The notes below the pieces were generated by a model. That model was not told the DNA's origin. It ran no database searches and saw only the letters and a list, made by a program, of their open reading frames with translations. Positions 9,272 through 18,558 of a stretch of DNA of 64,000 nucleotides are shown here, piece by piece (position 1 is the stretch's first letter; the number at the start of each line of letters is the position of its first letter). The position numbers and the translations under genes were made by a program. Source of the DNA: Vibrio fortis (GTDB lineage Bacteria > Pseudomonadota > Gammaproteobacteria > Enterobacterales > Vibrionaceae); NCBI RefSeq assembly GCF_024347475.1, contig NZ_AP025487.1:1922001-1986000 (forward strand), written 5' to 3'.

Positions 9272-9642
9272 TTATTCAAATTTAGTTGCACCAGATTGAA
9301 AATTTATTTCTTTTTGGTGTAACTAACACGTCATTTCCACGCCTATTTGCACTTTTTTCACTCAAATCCTCTTCCAGTTTTGTAGTTTTCTAAAATTTTG
9401 TTGAGGTTTGTCATATTCTGAAGCATTCATCCCGTGTTTTTGTATTAGTAAATAGTGTGTTAGGTTTATACTTATCCTATGGTGCTAGTTAAAAATATAT
9501 CTATTTGAAACGGCAGTACTTAAAGAGCATTATCGTTATAGCTAGTTTTTGCTTGATAACTCTTCACTGCTATTTGTTTCAGCCATTCCCCTGGTGAGCA
9601 GATATTAACTGGCAAGTTGTTCTCTATACCCTCGTGAACACT
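9272..9642. other. Gene-free AT-rich stretch upstream of hexR
   Basis: This gap holds no convincing open frame. It is AT rich and shows no clear terminator with a T-run after panP. No close match to a HexR-type palindrome (TGTAAT...ATTACA) was found. It presumably carries the hexR promoter and leader. Confidence 0.5.
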
Positions 9643-10497
9643 ATGAATACATTAGAAAAAATACAAAAAAACCTGGAAAATTTCAGCAAGTCTGAGCGTA
9701 AAGTCGCCGAAGTCATTATGGCTTCCCCTCAAACTGCTATTCATTCTAGTATCGCTACATTGGCAAAAATGGCCGATGTAAGTGAGCCTACTGTTAATCG
9801 CTTTTGCCGTCGTTTAGATACGAAAGGCTTCCCTGACTTCAAATTGCATCTAGCTCAAAGCTTGGCAAACGGAACACCTTACGTGAACCGTAACGTTGAA
9901 GAAGATGATGGCCCTGATGCTTACACGCATAAGATTTTCGAATCGACAATGGCGTGTCTGGATGTCGCTAAAAACAGCCTAGACTCAATGCAAGTAAACC
10001 GCGCGGTTGACCTGCTAACGCAAGCTAAACGTATCTCCTTTTTCGGTTTAGGTGCGTCTTCGTCTGTCGCAAAAGATGCTCAAAACAAGTTCATCCGTTT
10101 CAACATTCCAATCACATGTTTCGAAGACATCGTGATGCAACGCATGAGCTGCATCAACTGTAGCGACAACGATGTTATCGTTCTTATTTCACACACTGGT
10201 CGCACTAAGAGCCAAGTTGAAATTGCGAACCTAGCTCGTGAAAATGGCGCAACAGTCATTGCTATCACAGCTAAAGACTCTCCACTGGATAAGGCAAGCT
10301 CACTGTCTATTTCACTGGATGTACCTGAAGACACTGATGTGTACATGCCAATGGCAAGCCGCGTTGTACAAATGACGGTTATCGATGTTCTGGCAACTGG
10401 CTTCACGCTGCGTCGTGGTACTGGTTTCCGCGAAAATCTAAAACGTGTGAAAGAGTCACTGCGTGATTCTCGCTACGAGAAGTACTCTCAGTTCTAA
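9643..10497 (+). CDS. hexR: RpiR-family transcriptional regulator HexR
   Basis: The ATG at 9643 gives 284 residues beginning MNTLEKIQKNLENFSKSERK, which matches the E. coli HexR start; a GTG three codons upstream is the alternative. An N-terminal RpiR helix-turn-helix (VSEPTVNRFCRRLDTKGFPDFKLHLAQS) is followed by a SIS sugar-isomerase domain (FFGLGASSSVAKDA, VLISHTGRTKSQVE). HexR responds to 2-keto-3-deoxy-6-phosphogluconate and controls central carbon genes. Here it is flanked by panP and an alcohol dehydrogenase, not by zwf/edd as in enterics. Confidence 0.88.
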   Translation: MNTLEKIQKNLENFSKSERKVAEVIMASPQTAIHSSIATLAKMADVSEPTVNRFCRRLDTKGFPDFKLHLAQSLANGTPYVNRNVEEDDGPDAYTHKIFESTMACLDVAKNSLDSMQVNRAVDLLTQAKRISFFGLGASSSVAKDAQNKFIRFNIPITCFEDIVMQRMSCINCSDNDVIVLISHTGRTKSQVEIANLARENGATVIAITAKDSPLDKASSLSISLDVPEDTDVYMPMASRVVQMTVIDVLATGFTLRRGTGFRENLKRVKESLRDSRYEKYSQF

Positions 10498-10518
10498 ACT
10501 GAATGTAGATTCATTGTA

Positions 10519-10549
10519 AAAACGGAGCCTTATGGCTCCGTTTTTGTTT
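10519..10549 (+). terminator. Bidirectional terminator between hexR and the alcohol dehydrogenase
   Basis: The stem AAAACGGAGCC/GGCTCCGTTTT has a 4-base loop and a T-rich tail, with an A-run on the other side. It lies between convergent genes. Confidence 0.88.
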
Positions 10550-10570
10550 TAACTGTGCTTGTTCAACGTT

Positions 10571-11851
10571 TTAGATTGTCCAGCTGTTGCCCTTCTCCAC
10601 CACGCTATTCTCTGAGGCGTAAGAGTTAATAATCGTAAAACTCGATTCCACACCACTGTCGCTGTGGGTCTTATGTTGAAGTTGTGAAGAATCACAACTG
10701 CAGTCGCGGCAAACCTTCTCTAAAATGTGCACCAAACGAGCTTTGTTGAGCGGCAATGGATTCCCTTTGATCGCCACAGACTTCATCGCATCTTCCGCAA
10801 CATCCTCAAAGGGTGTTTTGCATACCCCGAAGTGCAGCAGGCTTGGAATCTCAAGTGTCTCCAACACCTCAGACAACCAACTAACTGATTGCTCTTCAAC
10901 TGCACCACTGTCTCCCGTCACGATTGCTGCGATACGTTGATAGCGAGCCAATATATCATCACGCCCCTGCTCTCTCGCAACCTCGATGTTCTCTAACATC
11001 ACTAAGGGTGCTAAGCGCGCAGTAATCACACTGTGTGGCGCATGTATTTTTCCACCTAACGCCGACGCCAAGCCATGAGCCGCCCCCAACTTAGCATTCG
11101 TTATCGCCATGCCACCTAGCATAGAAGCAAATGCAAGATCTGCCCGAGCTTGAGGTTGGTCTTCCACACACGCTTTCACCACTGAAGCGCTTAGCTTTCT
11201 TAAGCCCTCTTCACAAATCATATCGGTGAGTGGATTTGGGTCACCACAAACATAGGCTTCCATTAGATGTGTAAAGGCATCCATCGCCCCACGCCCTGAC
11301 AGATACAAATTCGTACCGTAGGTCAGCGTTGGGTCCACTATCGCTACGTCCGCTAACATATCCGGGCTACGTAGACTGATTTTCACTTGGTCTTGGCCTG
11401 ATTTAAGTACCGCATTTTTCGTTACTTCGGCACCAGTGCTTGCCGTGGTTGGAATAGCAATAAAGGGTAATGGTTTTGTTTTCAAAGGTACATTGCGACC
11501 GACCACTTCAACATAGTCATACACGTTCCCTTGATTTGGTAAGACTGCAGCCAGCGCTTTCCCCATATCAATGGCACTGCCACCCCCCATTGCCACGACC
11601 ATATCAGGCTTAAACCGACGCGCTGAAGTAGCGGCTTCTTCGACCATCTTAATATTAGGCTCGCCAGACACTGCTATATGCTGATAACGCATGCTTTGTG
11701 CATCGAGATATTCGGTAACAATAGTGGTTCTGTCTAAGTTGCTCCCAGTGACCAGTAACACGCTATACCCATACTGGTTAAACTGAGACAGTGAAGACTG
11801 TAATGCTCCTTCACCAAAGATGATCTTTGTAGATGTCATAAATTGAAACAT
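10571..11851 (-). CDS. Iron-containing (group III) alcohol dehydrogenase with Cys-rich C-terminal tail
   Basis: The ATG at 11851, preceded by a GGAGG ribosome site, gives 426 residues. NAD-binding GGGSAIDMGKA lies at 89-99, and metal-ligand positions D191, H195, H259 and H273 are all present (GRGAMDAFTHLMEAY, GAAHGLASALGG, HAPHSV). The family oxidises or reduces primary alcohols and aldehydes with Fe2+ or Zn2+. The last about 45 residues (from CRDCSCDSS) go beyond the usual length near 385, are Cys/Ser/His rich and resemble no domain I recognise. It is convergent with hexR and shares its terminator. Confidence 0.85.
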   Translation of the reverse strand: MFQFMTSTKIIFGEGALQSSLSQFNQYGYSVLLVTGSNLDRTTIVTEYLDAQSMRYQHIAVSGEPNIKMVEEAATSARRFKPDMVVAMGGGSAIDMGKALAAVLPNQGNVYDYVEVVGRNVPLKTKPLPFIAIPTTASTGAEVTKNAVLKSGQDQVKISLRSPDMLADVAIVDPTLTYGTNLYLSGRGAMDAFTHLMEAYVCGDPNPLTDMICEEGLRKLSASVVKACVEDQPQARADLAFASMLGGMAITNAKLGAAHGLASALGGKIHAPHSVITARLAPLVMLENIEVAREQGRDDILARYQRIAAIVTGDSGAVEEQSVSWLSEVLETLEIPSLLHFGVCKTPFEDVAEDAMKSVAIKGNPLPLNKARLVHILEKVCRDCSCDSSQLQHKTHSDSGVESSFTIINSYASENSVVEKGNSWTI

Positions 11852-12135
11852 GGTGCCTCCTGCGCCTATGACCAAACAATACTACGAACTCTTTGTTGTT
11901 ATGGTTTTCTAAAAACGTTCTACACGCTTATCTAAACATTTAAATGCTATATGGTTTATCTAACTACAAGATGCCTGTAACTGAATCGATTTTTTTTGAC
12001 GCGGTGCAACTTGTCGCATTAAAAGCGCCACAAAGTCGGATTCTTAGCGCTGATTCACATTCTGTGCCCTATCTCCTTGCGTCTAGCGAGGGCATTAGTA
12101 AAAAGCGAAGGGGTGAGTGAATACAATTTAAGCTG

Positions 12136-12172
12136 ATAGGCAATACCTATTGCATTAACAGGCAATTCCATC
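12136..12172 (+). promoter_or_regulatory. OxyR-like binding site upstream of grxA
   Basis: Four tetrads are spaced exactly by 7 bases: ATAG (12136), CTAT (12147), ACAG (12158) and CATC (12169). OxyR's consensus is ATAG-N7-CTAT-N7-ATAG-N7-CTAT, so the first half is perfect and the second has one mismatch per tetrad. It lies about 118 bases before the grxA start, and grxA is an OxyR target in E. coli. The rest of the 438-base gap (11852-12289) shows no gene. Confidence 0.65.
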
Positions 12173-12289
12173 TTTATTTCCCTATAGCATTGAGGCATAG
12201 TTGGTTTTAAGAATTTTGAGTCGTATCCCTTAAAGAATAGTTAACATATTTGGGTTAACGAGCCTCATCCCGTATTTAGGAGAAATGAA

Positions 12290-12553
12290 ATGTTTGTAGT
12301 AATATTTGGTCGCCCTGCTTGTCCATACTGTGTTCGTGCTAAAGAGCACGCTGAGACTCTTAAAGCTAAGCGCGATGACTTCAACTACCGTTATGTTGAC
12401 ATTCACGCTGAAGGCATCAGCAAAGCTGATCTAGAGAAAACTGTAGGTAAGCCAGTTGAAACTGTTCCTCAAATCTTTGTAGACCAAGAGCACATCGGCG
12501 GCTGCGACGACTTCGAAGCATACGCAAAAGAAAACCTAGGTCTTTTCGATTAA
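12290..12553 (+). CDS. grxA: Glutaredoxin 1
   Basis: The 87-residue protein has the dithiol active site C11-P-Y-C14, the cis-proline segment TVPQIF and the glutathione-site IGGCDDF. Length and sequence match E. coli GrxA (85 residues). It reduces ribonucleotide reductase and protein disulfides with glutathione. AGGAG precedes the ATG by 4 bases. It is followed by ybjL, the same neighbour as in E. coli, with a terminator between. Confidence 0.95.
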   Translation: MFVVIFGRPACPYCVRAKEHAETLKAKRDDFNYRYVDIHAEGISKADLEKTVGKPVETVPQIFVDQEHIGGCDDFEAYAKENLGLFD

Positions 12554-12621
12554 TCGAGAACATTGATTTAGATAGGTTTAGCAAGCTGCAAACCACAAAA
12601 TCAACAATAAAACCTTATTTT

Positions 12622-12651
12622 AAAGCTCACGTGGTTCATGTGAGCTTTTTT
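12622..12651 (+). terminator. Terminator after grxA
   Basis: The stem AAAGCTCAC/GTGAGCTTT is followed by a run of T. Confidence 0.85.
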
Positions 12652-12785
12652 AATGCATAGAACAAAAATGAATCACGTAAAAATCAAGTAAAATAGCAAA
12701 TTAGCGCTTATAATTTATCTATAATTAGATACAATTCACACCTCTACACTACCTTATGTTTCACGCCTTATACTGAGCTGCTGCT

Positions 12786-14468
12786 GTGAATATCGACGTT
12801 GTACTTTTGCTTGAGCAAAACCCTATTCTTCTCATCTTTGTCGTATTAGCGATTGGCCTTGCCATTGGTAAAATCCGCTTTGGAAATCTTCAATTAGGTA
12901 ACTCGATTGGTGTCTTAATCACCTCGTTGGTAATGGGTCACCTTGGCTTCTCTTTCAACGCAGAAGCACTAACCATTGGCTTTATGCTGTTTATCTACTG
13001 TGTAGGTATTGAAGCTGGACCAAACTTCTTTGGTATCTTCTTTAGAGACGGTAAACACTACCTAATTCTGAGCTTAGTCGTACTCTCAACTGCTATCGCC
13101 CTTACCTATTTCTGTAGCGAATACTTAGGGTTAGGCTTCGGTTTGTCTGCGGGTATGATGGCTGGTGCACTCACAGCTACACCGATTCTTGTAGGTGCCC
13201 AAGACGCCCTCAATTCAGGACTTGCTGAAGTGCCTCGAAACATGGACATCAGTCTGGTAATTGAAAACCTATCGGTTGGCTATGCGATGGCATACTTGGT
13301 CGGCTTGATCAGTATGATCATGTTCGCTCGTTTGATTCCGAAGCTACAAAAGGTCAACCTACATGACTCGGCAGAACAGATTGCGCAAGAACGTGGTTTA
13401 GGCGCCTCTGGTCAGCGTAAAGTATACCTGCCAATCATTCGCGCATACCGCGTTGGGCAAGAACTGATTGACTGGACAGACGGCAAGAATCTGCGTGAGT
13501 TGGGTATCTACCGCCAAACAGGTTGTTACATTGAACGTATTCGTCGTAACGGCATTCTTGCCCACCCAGATGGTGACGCAATTCTGCAAGAAGGTGATGA
13601 GATCGCGCTAGTTGGCTTCCCAGATAGTCACGCTCGTCTTGATCCTAGCTTCAGAAACGGCAAAGAGGTATTCGACCGTAACCTGCTCGACCTTCGTATC
13701 GTTGAAGAAGAGATCGTCGTAAAAAGTGACAGCATTGCTGGCAAGCGTCTTTCAGACCTGAACCTATCTGAATACGGCTGTTTCCTGAACCGCGTAGTGC
13801 GTGCTCAAATCGAAATGCCGATGGATTTGAATATCGTACTGGCTAAAGGTGATGTACTTCAGGTCAGTGGTGAGAAGAGCCGTGTTCATGGTCTCGCTGA
13901 GAAAATCGGTTTCATCTCGATTCACAGTCAAATGGCAGACCTAATGGCATTCTGTAGTTTCTTTATTCTAGGGATTCTATTCGGTCTAATTACCATGACA
14001 TTCGGTCAAGTTTCGTTTGGTTTGGGTAATGCCGTTGGCCTGTTACTTTCAGGCATTATGTTAGGCTTCTTACGAGCAAACCACCCTACTTTTGGCTACG
14101 TGCCCCAGGGCGCTCTGAATATGGTCAAGGACCTAGGTTTGATGTTCTTTATGGTCGGCATTGGCTTGAGTGCCGGTGGCAAGATATTTGAGCATTTAAC
14201 TCAAGTCGGCCCACAGGTAATAGGTATTGCCTTGATTGTGAGTGTATTGCCGGTAATCTTCGCTTACTTAGTGGGAGCGTATATTCTTAAAATGAACCGA
14301 GCGCTATTGTTTGGTGCCATCATCGGCGCTAGAACCTGTGCACCAGCGATGGATATTGTAAACGACCACGCTCGCTCAACTATCCCAGCTCTAGGTTATG
14401 CGGGTACATACGCGATAGCCAACATATTGATGACCCTAGCGGGTACTTTCATCATCATTATCAGCTAA
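12786..14468 (+). CDS. ybjL: YbjL-type putative transporter (aspartate:alanine exchanger family)
   Basis: The GTG at 12786 gives 560 residues. Two blocks of about five membrane segments (1-190 and 385-560) flank two cytosolic RCK_C/TrkA-C domains ([43 protein letters not shown]). The N-terminus ([22 protein letters not shown]) and the C-terminal [18 protein letters not shown] segment match E. coli YbjL along the whole length. The family includes the aspartate/alanine antiporter AspT; YbjL's substrate is unknown. It lies downstream of grxA as in enterics. Confidence 0.9.
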   Translation: MNIDVVLLLEQNPILLIFVVLAIGLAIGKIRFGNLQLGNSIGVLITSLVMGHLGFSFNAEALTIGFMLFIYCVGIEAGPNFFGIFFRDGKHYLILSLVVLSTAIALTYFCSEYLGLGFGLSAGMMAGALTATPILVGAQDALNSGLAEVPRNMDISLVIENLSVGYAMAYLVGLISMIMFARLIPKLQKVNLHDSAEQIAQERGLGASGQRKVYLPIIRAYRVGQELIDWTDGKNLRELGIYRQTGCYIERIRRNGILAHPDGDAILQEGDEIALVGFPDSHARLDPSFRNGKEVFDRNLLDLRIVEEEIVVKSDSIAGKRLSDLNLSEYGCFLNRVVRAQIEMPMDLNIVLAKGDVLQVSGEKSRVHGLAEKIGFISIHSQMADLMAFCSFFILGILFGLITMTFGQVSFGLGNAVGLLLSGIMLGFLRANHPTFGYVPQGALNMVKDLGLMFFMVGIGLSAGGKIFEHLTQVGPQVIGIALIVSVLPVIFAYLVGAYILKMNRALLFGAIIGARTCAPAMDIVNDHARSTIPALGYAGTYAIANILMTLAGTFIIIIS

Positions 14469-14494
14469 CGACTAGATTCGTTCAGACTTTTCCA

Positions 14495-14530
14495 ATGCAC
14501 TAATTCGCAAGAGTTAGTGCATTTTTTATT
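14495..14530 (+). terminator. Terminator after ybjL
   Basis: The stem ATGCACTAA/TTAGTGCAT is followed by TTTTTTATT. Confidence 0.85.
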
Positions 14531-14573
14531 GCCCTAAATCTTGTCGTATCCGCAACTCATGTCCTTCATTTGC

Positions 14574-14747
14574 TCTTATCGCTCCCTTCTTATCTCGAAA
14601 CTAGTATCCCGCATCCGCTCTTGGATCTTTTCGCATCCCGCCACTCGCATCACTCATCTGCTCTCAATTCCCTTCGCATCCCGCCACTCACATCTCTAAT
14701 CTGCTTTTTAATCTTTTCTCATCTCGAAACTCGTATCTCGCATCCGC
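14574..14747 (-). repeat. Tandem 43-bp repeat array, locus 1 (4 units)
   Basis: Units end at the motif ATCCGC or ATCTGC at 14618, 14661, 14704 and 14747, giving periods of 45 (first), 43, 43 and 43. Read on the minus strand a typical unit begins GCAGAT and contains CGAGTGGCGGGATGCGAA. Two subtypes occur: B-type with GTGGCGGGATG (units 2 and 3) and A-type with GTTTCGAGAT (units 1 and 4). The array lies between the ybjL terminator and the fabV terminator in a convergent intergenic region. The same family recurs in the opposite orientation at 35723-35916. A short open frame crosses it but is a by-product of the repeats. Confidence 0.85.
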
Positions 14748-14754
14748 TCCTAGA

Positions 14755-14784
14755 TCAAAAAAAGGCGCTCATTGAGCGCCTTTT
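14755..14784 (-). terminator. Terminator of fabV
   Basis: On the minus strand the stem AAAAGGCGCTC/GAGCGCCTTTT ends in a run of T. It abuts the 43-bp repeat array. Confidence 0.88.
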
Positions 14785-14808
14785 CATATTTAAACCAAGC
14801 AAATTGGA

Positions 14809-16011
14809 TTAGATGTCTGCTACATCAAACTCAACAGCTGGGTTAACGTCTGCGTCGTAATCTACGCCTTCAACGCCGAAGCCGAATAGCTTCAAGAACT
14901 CTTCTTTGTACTCTACGTAGTCAGTTAGTTCTTTTAGGTTTTCAGTCGTGATCTGTGGCCATAGGTTGCGGCAGTGTTCTTGGATGTCTTCACGAAGTTC
15001 CCAGTCATCTAGACGTAGGCGGTTCTTCTCATCCACTTCTGCTGCGCTGCCATCTTCTTTGTATAGACGTTGGCTGAACATACGGAAGATCTGTTCCATA
15101 CAACCTTCGTGTACGCCTTCTTCACGCATCTTCTTAAATACCATTGCGATGTACAGTGGCATTACTGGAATTGCAGAACTTGCTTGAGTCACAACAGACT
15201 TAAGAACAGCAACGTTTGCTGTACCGCCAGTTTGACCTAGTTTCTCGTTTAGAGCCGCTGCTGCGCGGTCTAGATCCATCTTCGCTTTACCTAGCGCGCC
15301 ATCCCAGTAGATTGGCCACGTTAGCTCAGTACCGATGTAGCTGTAAGCAACTGTCTTACAGCCGTCAGCAAGAACGCCAGCTTCAGATAGAGCGTTGATC
15401 CAAAGTTCCCAGTCTTCACCGCCCATTACGGTTACTGTGTCTTTGATCTCTTCTTCTGTTGCAGGCTCTACGCTTGCTTCAATGATTGTGTCTTTGTTAG
15501 TGTCAACCGCTGTTGAAGTGTACGTCTCGCCGATAGGTTTAAGAGAAGAACGAATAACTTCGCCAGTCTCAGGCATTTTACGTACTGGAGAAGCCAGTGA
15601 GTAAACCACCATATCAACTTGACCTAGATCTTCTTTAATTAGGTCGATTGTCTTTTGCTTAGCTTCGTTTGAGAAAGCATCGCCATTTAGGCTTTTCGAG
15701 TATAGGCCTTCTTCTTTTGCTAGCTTATCGAATGCTGCTGAGTTGTAGTAGCCAGCTGTACCTGGCTTTTTCTCAGTACCAGCTTTTTCGAAGAAAACAC
15801 CGATAGTTGAAGCGCCGCCACCAAATGCAGCTGCGATACGAGAAGACAAGCCATAGCCACTAGAAGAACCCACAACAAGTACACGTTTTGGTGCATTTGC
15901 AATTGGGCCTTGAGCTTTGGTGTAAGCGATTTGTTCTTTTACGTTAGCTTCACAACCAACTGGGTGTGTTGTAGTACAGATGAATCCGCGAATTCGAGGT
16001 TTGATGATCAT
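14809..16011 (-). CDS. fabV: Enoyl-[acyl-carrier-protein] reductase (NADH) FabV
   Basis: The ATG at 16011 gives 400 residues starting [20 protein letters not shown], the standard FabV N-terminus; the longer open frame upstream is not supported. The NADH-binding [15 protein letters not shown] and the FabV-type Y-X8-K active site (Y in [12 protein letters not shown]) are present. FabV catalyses the last reduction step of type II fatty acid elongation and is known for triclosan resistance. Neighbouring fadE and a PsrA-like regulator make a fatty-acid block. Confidence 0.95.
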   Translation of the reverse strand: MIIKPRIRGFICTTTHPVGCEANVKEQIAYTKAQGPIANAPKRVLVVGSSSGYGLSSRIAAAFGGGASTIGVFFEKAGTEKKPGTAGYYNSAAFDKLAKEEGLYSKSLNGDAFSNEAKQKTIDLIKEDLGQVDMVVYSLASPVRKMPETGEVIRSSLKPIGETYTSTAVDTNKDTIIEASVEPATEEEIKDTVTVMGGEDWELWINALSEAGVLADGCKTVAYSYIGTELTWPIYWDGALGKAKMDLDRAAAALNEKLGQTGGTANVAVLKSVVTQASSAIPVMPLYIAMVFKKMREEGVHEGCMEQIFRMFSQRLYKEDGSAAEVDEKNRLRLDDWELREDIQEHCRNLWPQITTENLKELTDYVEYKEEFLKLFGFGVEGVDYDADVNPAVEFDVADI

Positions 16012-16180
16012 ATTCAACTTCCTTAAAAAATCCCTGTTAGGATAAAAGTTTCGTCTGCAAATGGCATCTAATTTCTTCAAAAATGTGGCTAAAATGCAAG
16101 TGGTTGGAGCACTCACGATGTATTTGCTGACATTTGTTCAAAATTCTAGCAAAGTTCTGGTTGCGTGCCGTACAAATACA

Positions 16181-16208
16181 AAAAAGGCACCTCGAAAGGT
16201 GCCTTTTG
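16181..16208 (-). terminator. Terminator of fadE
   Basis: On the minus strand the stem AAAGGCACCT/AGGTGCCTTT is followed by a T-run. Confidence 0.88.
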
Positions 16209-16220
16209 ATGATATTTCTA

Positions 16221-18503
16221 TCAAGCAACGCTATTTAGCTTAGGTTTCAGCTCTTTTCGCGTCAAAGTTTCACTATAGTCGTGGCTAAAGTGGTCAACTT
16301 GAATCGCAGCGTAACGCAGTTTGTCTGCTGCTAAGATTTGATCCACTTCTGCTTGTGTTAACACCTCAGCAACCAACGCTTGCTCTAGGCGCTCAGTTAA
16401 TAGACCTTTACGTGCAACCTTGCCTTCTTTCACAGCTTTGAAGATCTTACGCTCTAGTGGCTTGATGTCGTACATTGCAATAAACGCATTCTCCATCAAA
16501 CCTACGCTGTCGTCTTCGTCTTGGCCAATGTAACAAAGGTGAGTTAGACGCTCACGGTGTGCACCAGGAGTCATTAGGCTTTCCGCAAGCTTCACTGTTA
16601 AGGTATCGCTTGGCTTCTCGAAGTGGTTGCCCACTGGGAAGATTAACCCTTTTAGAACTTTACCCACTACCTTGTTCGGGAAGTTACGGTATGCTTCCTG
16701 TAGCGATTTCGCTGCATGATGGAAACAGTGCTGAACCGCGTAGTGCAAGTAATCCAGATCCGCCTGTTGACGACCTTCATCTTCATACTTCTTAAGTGCA
16801 GCAGATGCCATGTATAGGTAACTTAGACCATCACCTAATCGTGCAGAAATCAGCTCTTTACGTTTCAACTCACCACCTAGCGTTAGCATCGCAAAGTCTG
16901 CACTTACTGCTAGGGCACGACTTAGACGAGTTAAGTCTTGATAGTAAGGTTTCGTTGGACCACTCATATCCGCTTTGATGAATTTAGAGCCTGTTAATGC
17001 CGCGCCAAAAGCACCAAATGTGTTCTTAGTTGCGTGAGAGATATGTTTGAACAGCAGGTCATCAAACTCTTTCGCACCTTGTTTCTCATCTGGGTTCGCT
17101 GCTGCTTCCATCTCACGTAGTACGTAAGGGTGACAACGAGTCGCACCTTGACCGAAGATCATTAGGTTACGTGTCAGGATGTTTGCGCCTTCTACTGTAA
17201 TTGCCACTGGAATACCTAGATACGGTGCAGCCAGATAGTTCATCGGTCCATCTTGGATTGCACGACCAGAATGGATATCCATTGAGTCGTTCAAAATGGT
17301 ACGTGCCATTTCCGTCATATGGTACTTAGCAATCGCAGTAACAATGCCCGGCTTCTCTTTCAAATCGAGTGATGTTGTTGTCAGTGTACGCGTTGCTTCA
17401 AGCAGGTAAGTTAAGCCACCAATACGACCTAAGCTTTCTGCCACACCTTCAAACTTACCAATCGACATACCAAACTGCTTACGTACGTATGCGTATGCGC
17501 CTGTTGTACGTGCAGTCAGGTGACCCATCGCTGTGCCTAGAGCCGGTAGCGAGATACCACGACCCGCAGACAGACATTCCACCAGCATACGCCAGCCTTT
17601 ACCTGCGTAATCTGCACCACCGATTAGCCACTCCATCGGGATAAATACATCATGACCACGTGTTGGACCATTCATAAACGCAAGGCCAAGTGGGTCATGA
17701 CGCTCACCAATCACCACACCTTCATGATCAGCAGGGATTAACGCACATGTGATACCGATGTCTTCTTTATCACCCAACAACTTCTCTGGATCGTGCAGTT
17801 TAAACGCAAGACCAAGCACAGTTGCTACTGGTGCCAGTGTGATGTAACGCTTATTCCAGTTAAGACGAATACCTAGTGTCTCTTTGCCTTCGTGCATGCC
17901 CATACACACGGTACCCACATCTGGGATACCACCCGCATCAGAGCCCGCTTCAGGACCAGTTAGTGCGAAACATGGGATGTCTGTACCATCAGCTAGGCGT
18001 GGTAGCCAGTAATCTTTCTGCTCCTGAGTACCATAGTGAGACAGTAGCTCACCCGGGCCAAGAGAGTTTGGAACCATTACTGATACTGCAGCACTGATAC
18101 TACGAGTAGCAATTTTGGTTACGATGGTTGAGTTTGCTAGCGACGAGAAGTTTCGACCACCGTACTCTTTCGAGATGATCAGTGAGAAGAAACGCTCTTT
18201 TCGTAAGAAGTCCCAAACCTCTTTTGGAAGGTCACGGTCTTCTTTAACGATCTTATGGTCATCAAGCATCTCAAGTAGAGTCTCAAGCTCGTTGTCCATA
18301 AATGACTTCTCTTCTGCTGTCAGTTCCGGTTTTGGGTACTGATGCAGTTTTTGGAAGTCTGGCTTACCAGAAAAAAGCTCTCCATCCCACCAAACACTAC
18401 CGGCTTCCATCGCTTCTTTCTCAGTGCTAGAAAGCGGCGGCAGTACTTTTTTGAAGAGTTTAAAAGCTGGGTCGCTCACCCATTTTTGTCTTAGAGAGCT
18501 CAT
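16221..18503 (-). CDS. fadE: Acyl-CoA dehydrogenase FadE
   Basis: The 760-residue protein is the long gammaproteobacterial FadE type: an N-terminal extension (VWWDGELFSGKPDF), the acyl-CoA dehydrogenase core (SKEYGGRNFSSLANS, CFALTGPEAGSDAGG, LSAGRGISLPALG) and a C-terminal DUF1974-like extension. It performs the first step of beta-oxidation. It is 55 bases downstream of the psrA-like regulator on the same strand, so regulator and target probably share transcription or are linked. No second PsrA-type palindrome is evident just upstream of fadE. Confidence 0.95.
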   Translation of the reverse strand: MSSLRQKWVSDPAFKLFKKVLPPLSSTEKEAMEAGSVWWDGELFSGKPDFQKLHQYPKPELTAEEKSFMDNELETLLEMLDDHKIVKEDRDLPKEVWDFLRKERFFSLIISKEYGGRNFSSLANSTIVTKIATRSISAAVSVMVPNSLGPGELLSHYGTQEQKDYWLPRLADGTDIPCFALTGPEAGSDAGGIPDVGTVCMGMHEGKETLGIRLNWNKRYITLAPVATVLGLAFKLHDPEKLLGDKEDIGITCALIPADHEGVVIGERHDPLGLAFMNGPTRGHDVFIPMEWLIGGADYAGKGWRMLVECLSAGRGISLPALGTAMGHLTARTTGAYAYVRKQFGMSIGKFEGVAESLGRIGGLTYLLEATRTLTTTSLDLKEKPGIVTAIAKYHMTEMARTILNDSMDIHSGRAIQDGPMNYLAAPYLGIPVAITVEGANILTRNLMIFGQGATRCHPYVLREMEAAANPDEKQGAKEFDDLLFKHISHATKNTFGAFGAALTGSKFIKADMSGPTKPYYQDLTRLSRALAVSADFAMLTLGGELKRKELISARLGDGLSYLYMASAALKKYEDEGRQQADLDYLHYAVQHCFHHAAKSLQEAYRNFPNKVVGKVLKGLIFPVGNHFEKPSDTLTVKLAESLMTPGAHRERLTHLCYIGQDEDDSVGLMENAFIAMYDIKPLERKIFKAVKEGKVARKGLLTERLEQALVAEVLTQAEVDQILAADKLRYAAIQVDHFSHDYSETLTRKELKPKLNSVA

Positions 18504-18558
18504 AGTTCAGATCCTTTTGTTCACTATTTTTGGTGTGAATTTATGCTTCTTATTGTTC

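Noticed and set aside
14570..14812. 80-residue open frame on the plus strand downstream of ybjL
   Set aside because: It is produced by the 43-bp repeats, whose period is not a multiple of three across copies, and has no ribosome site or family resemblance.
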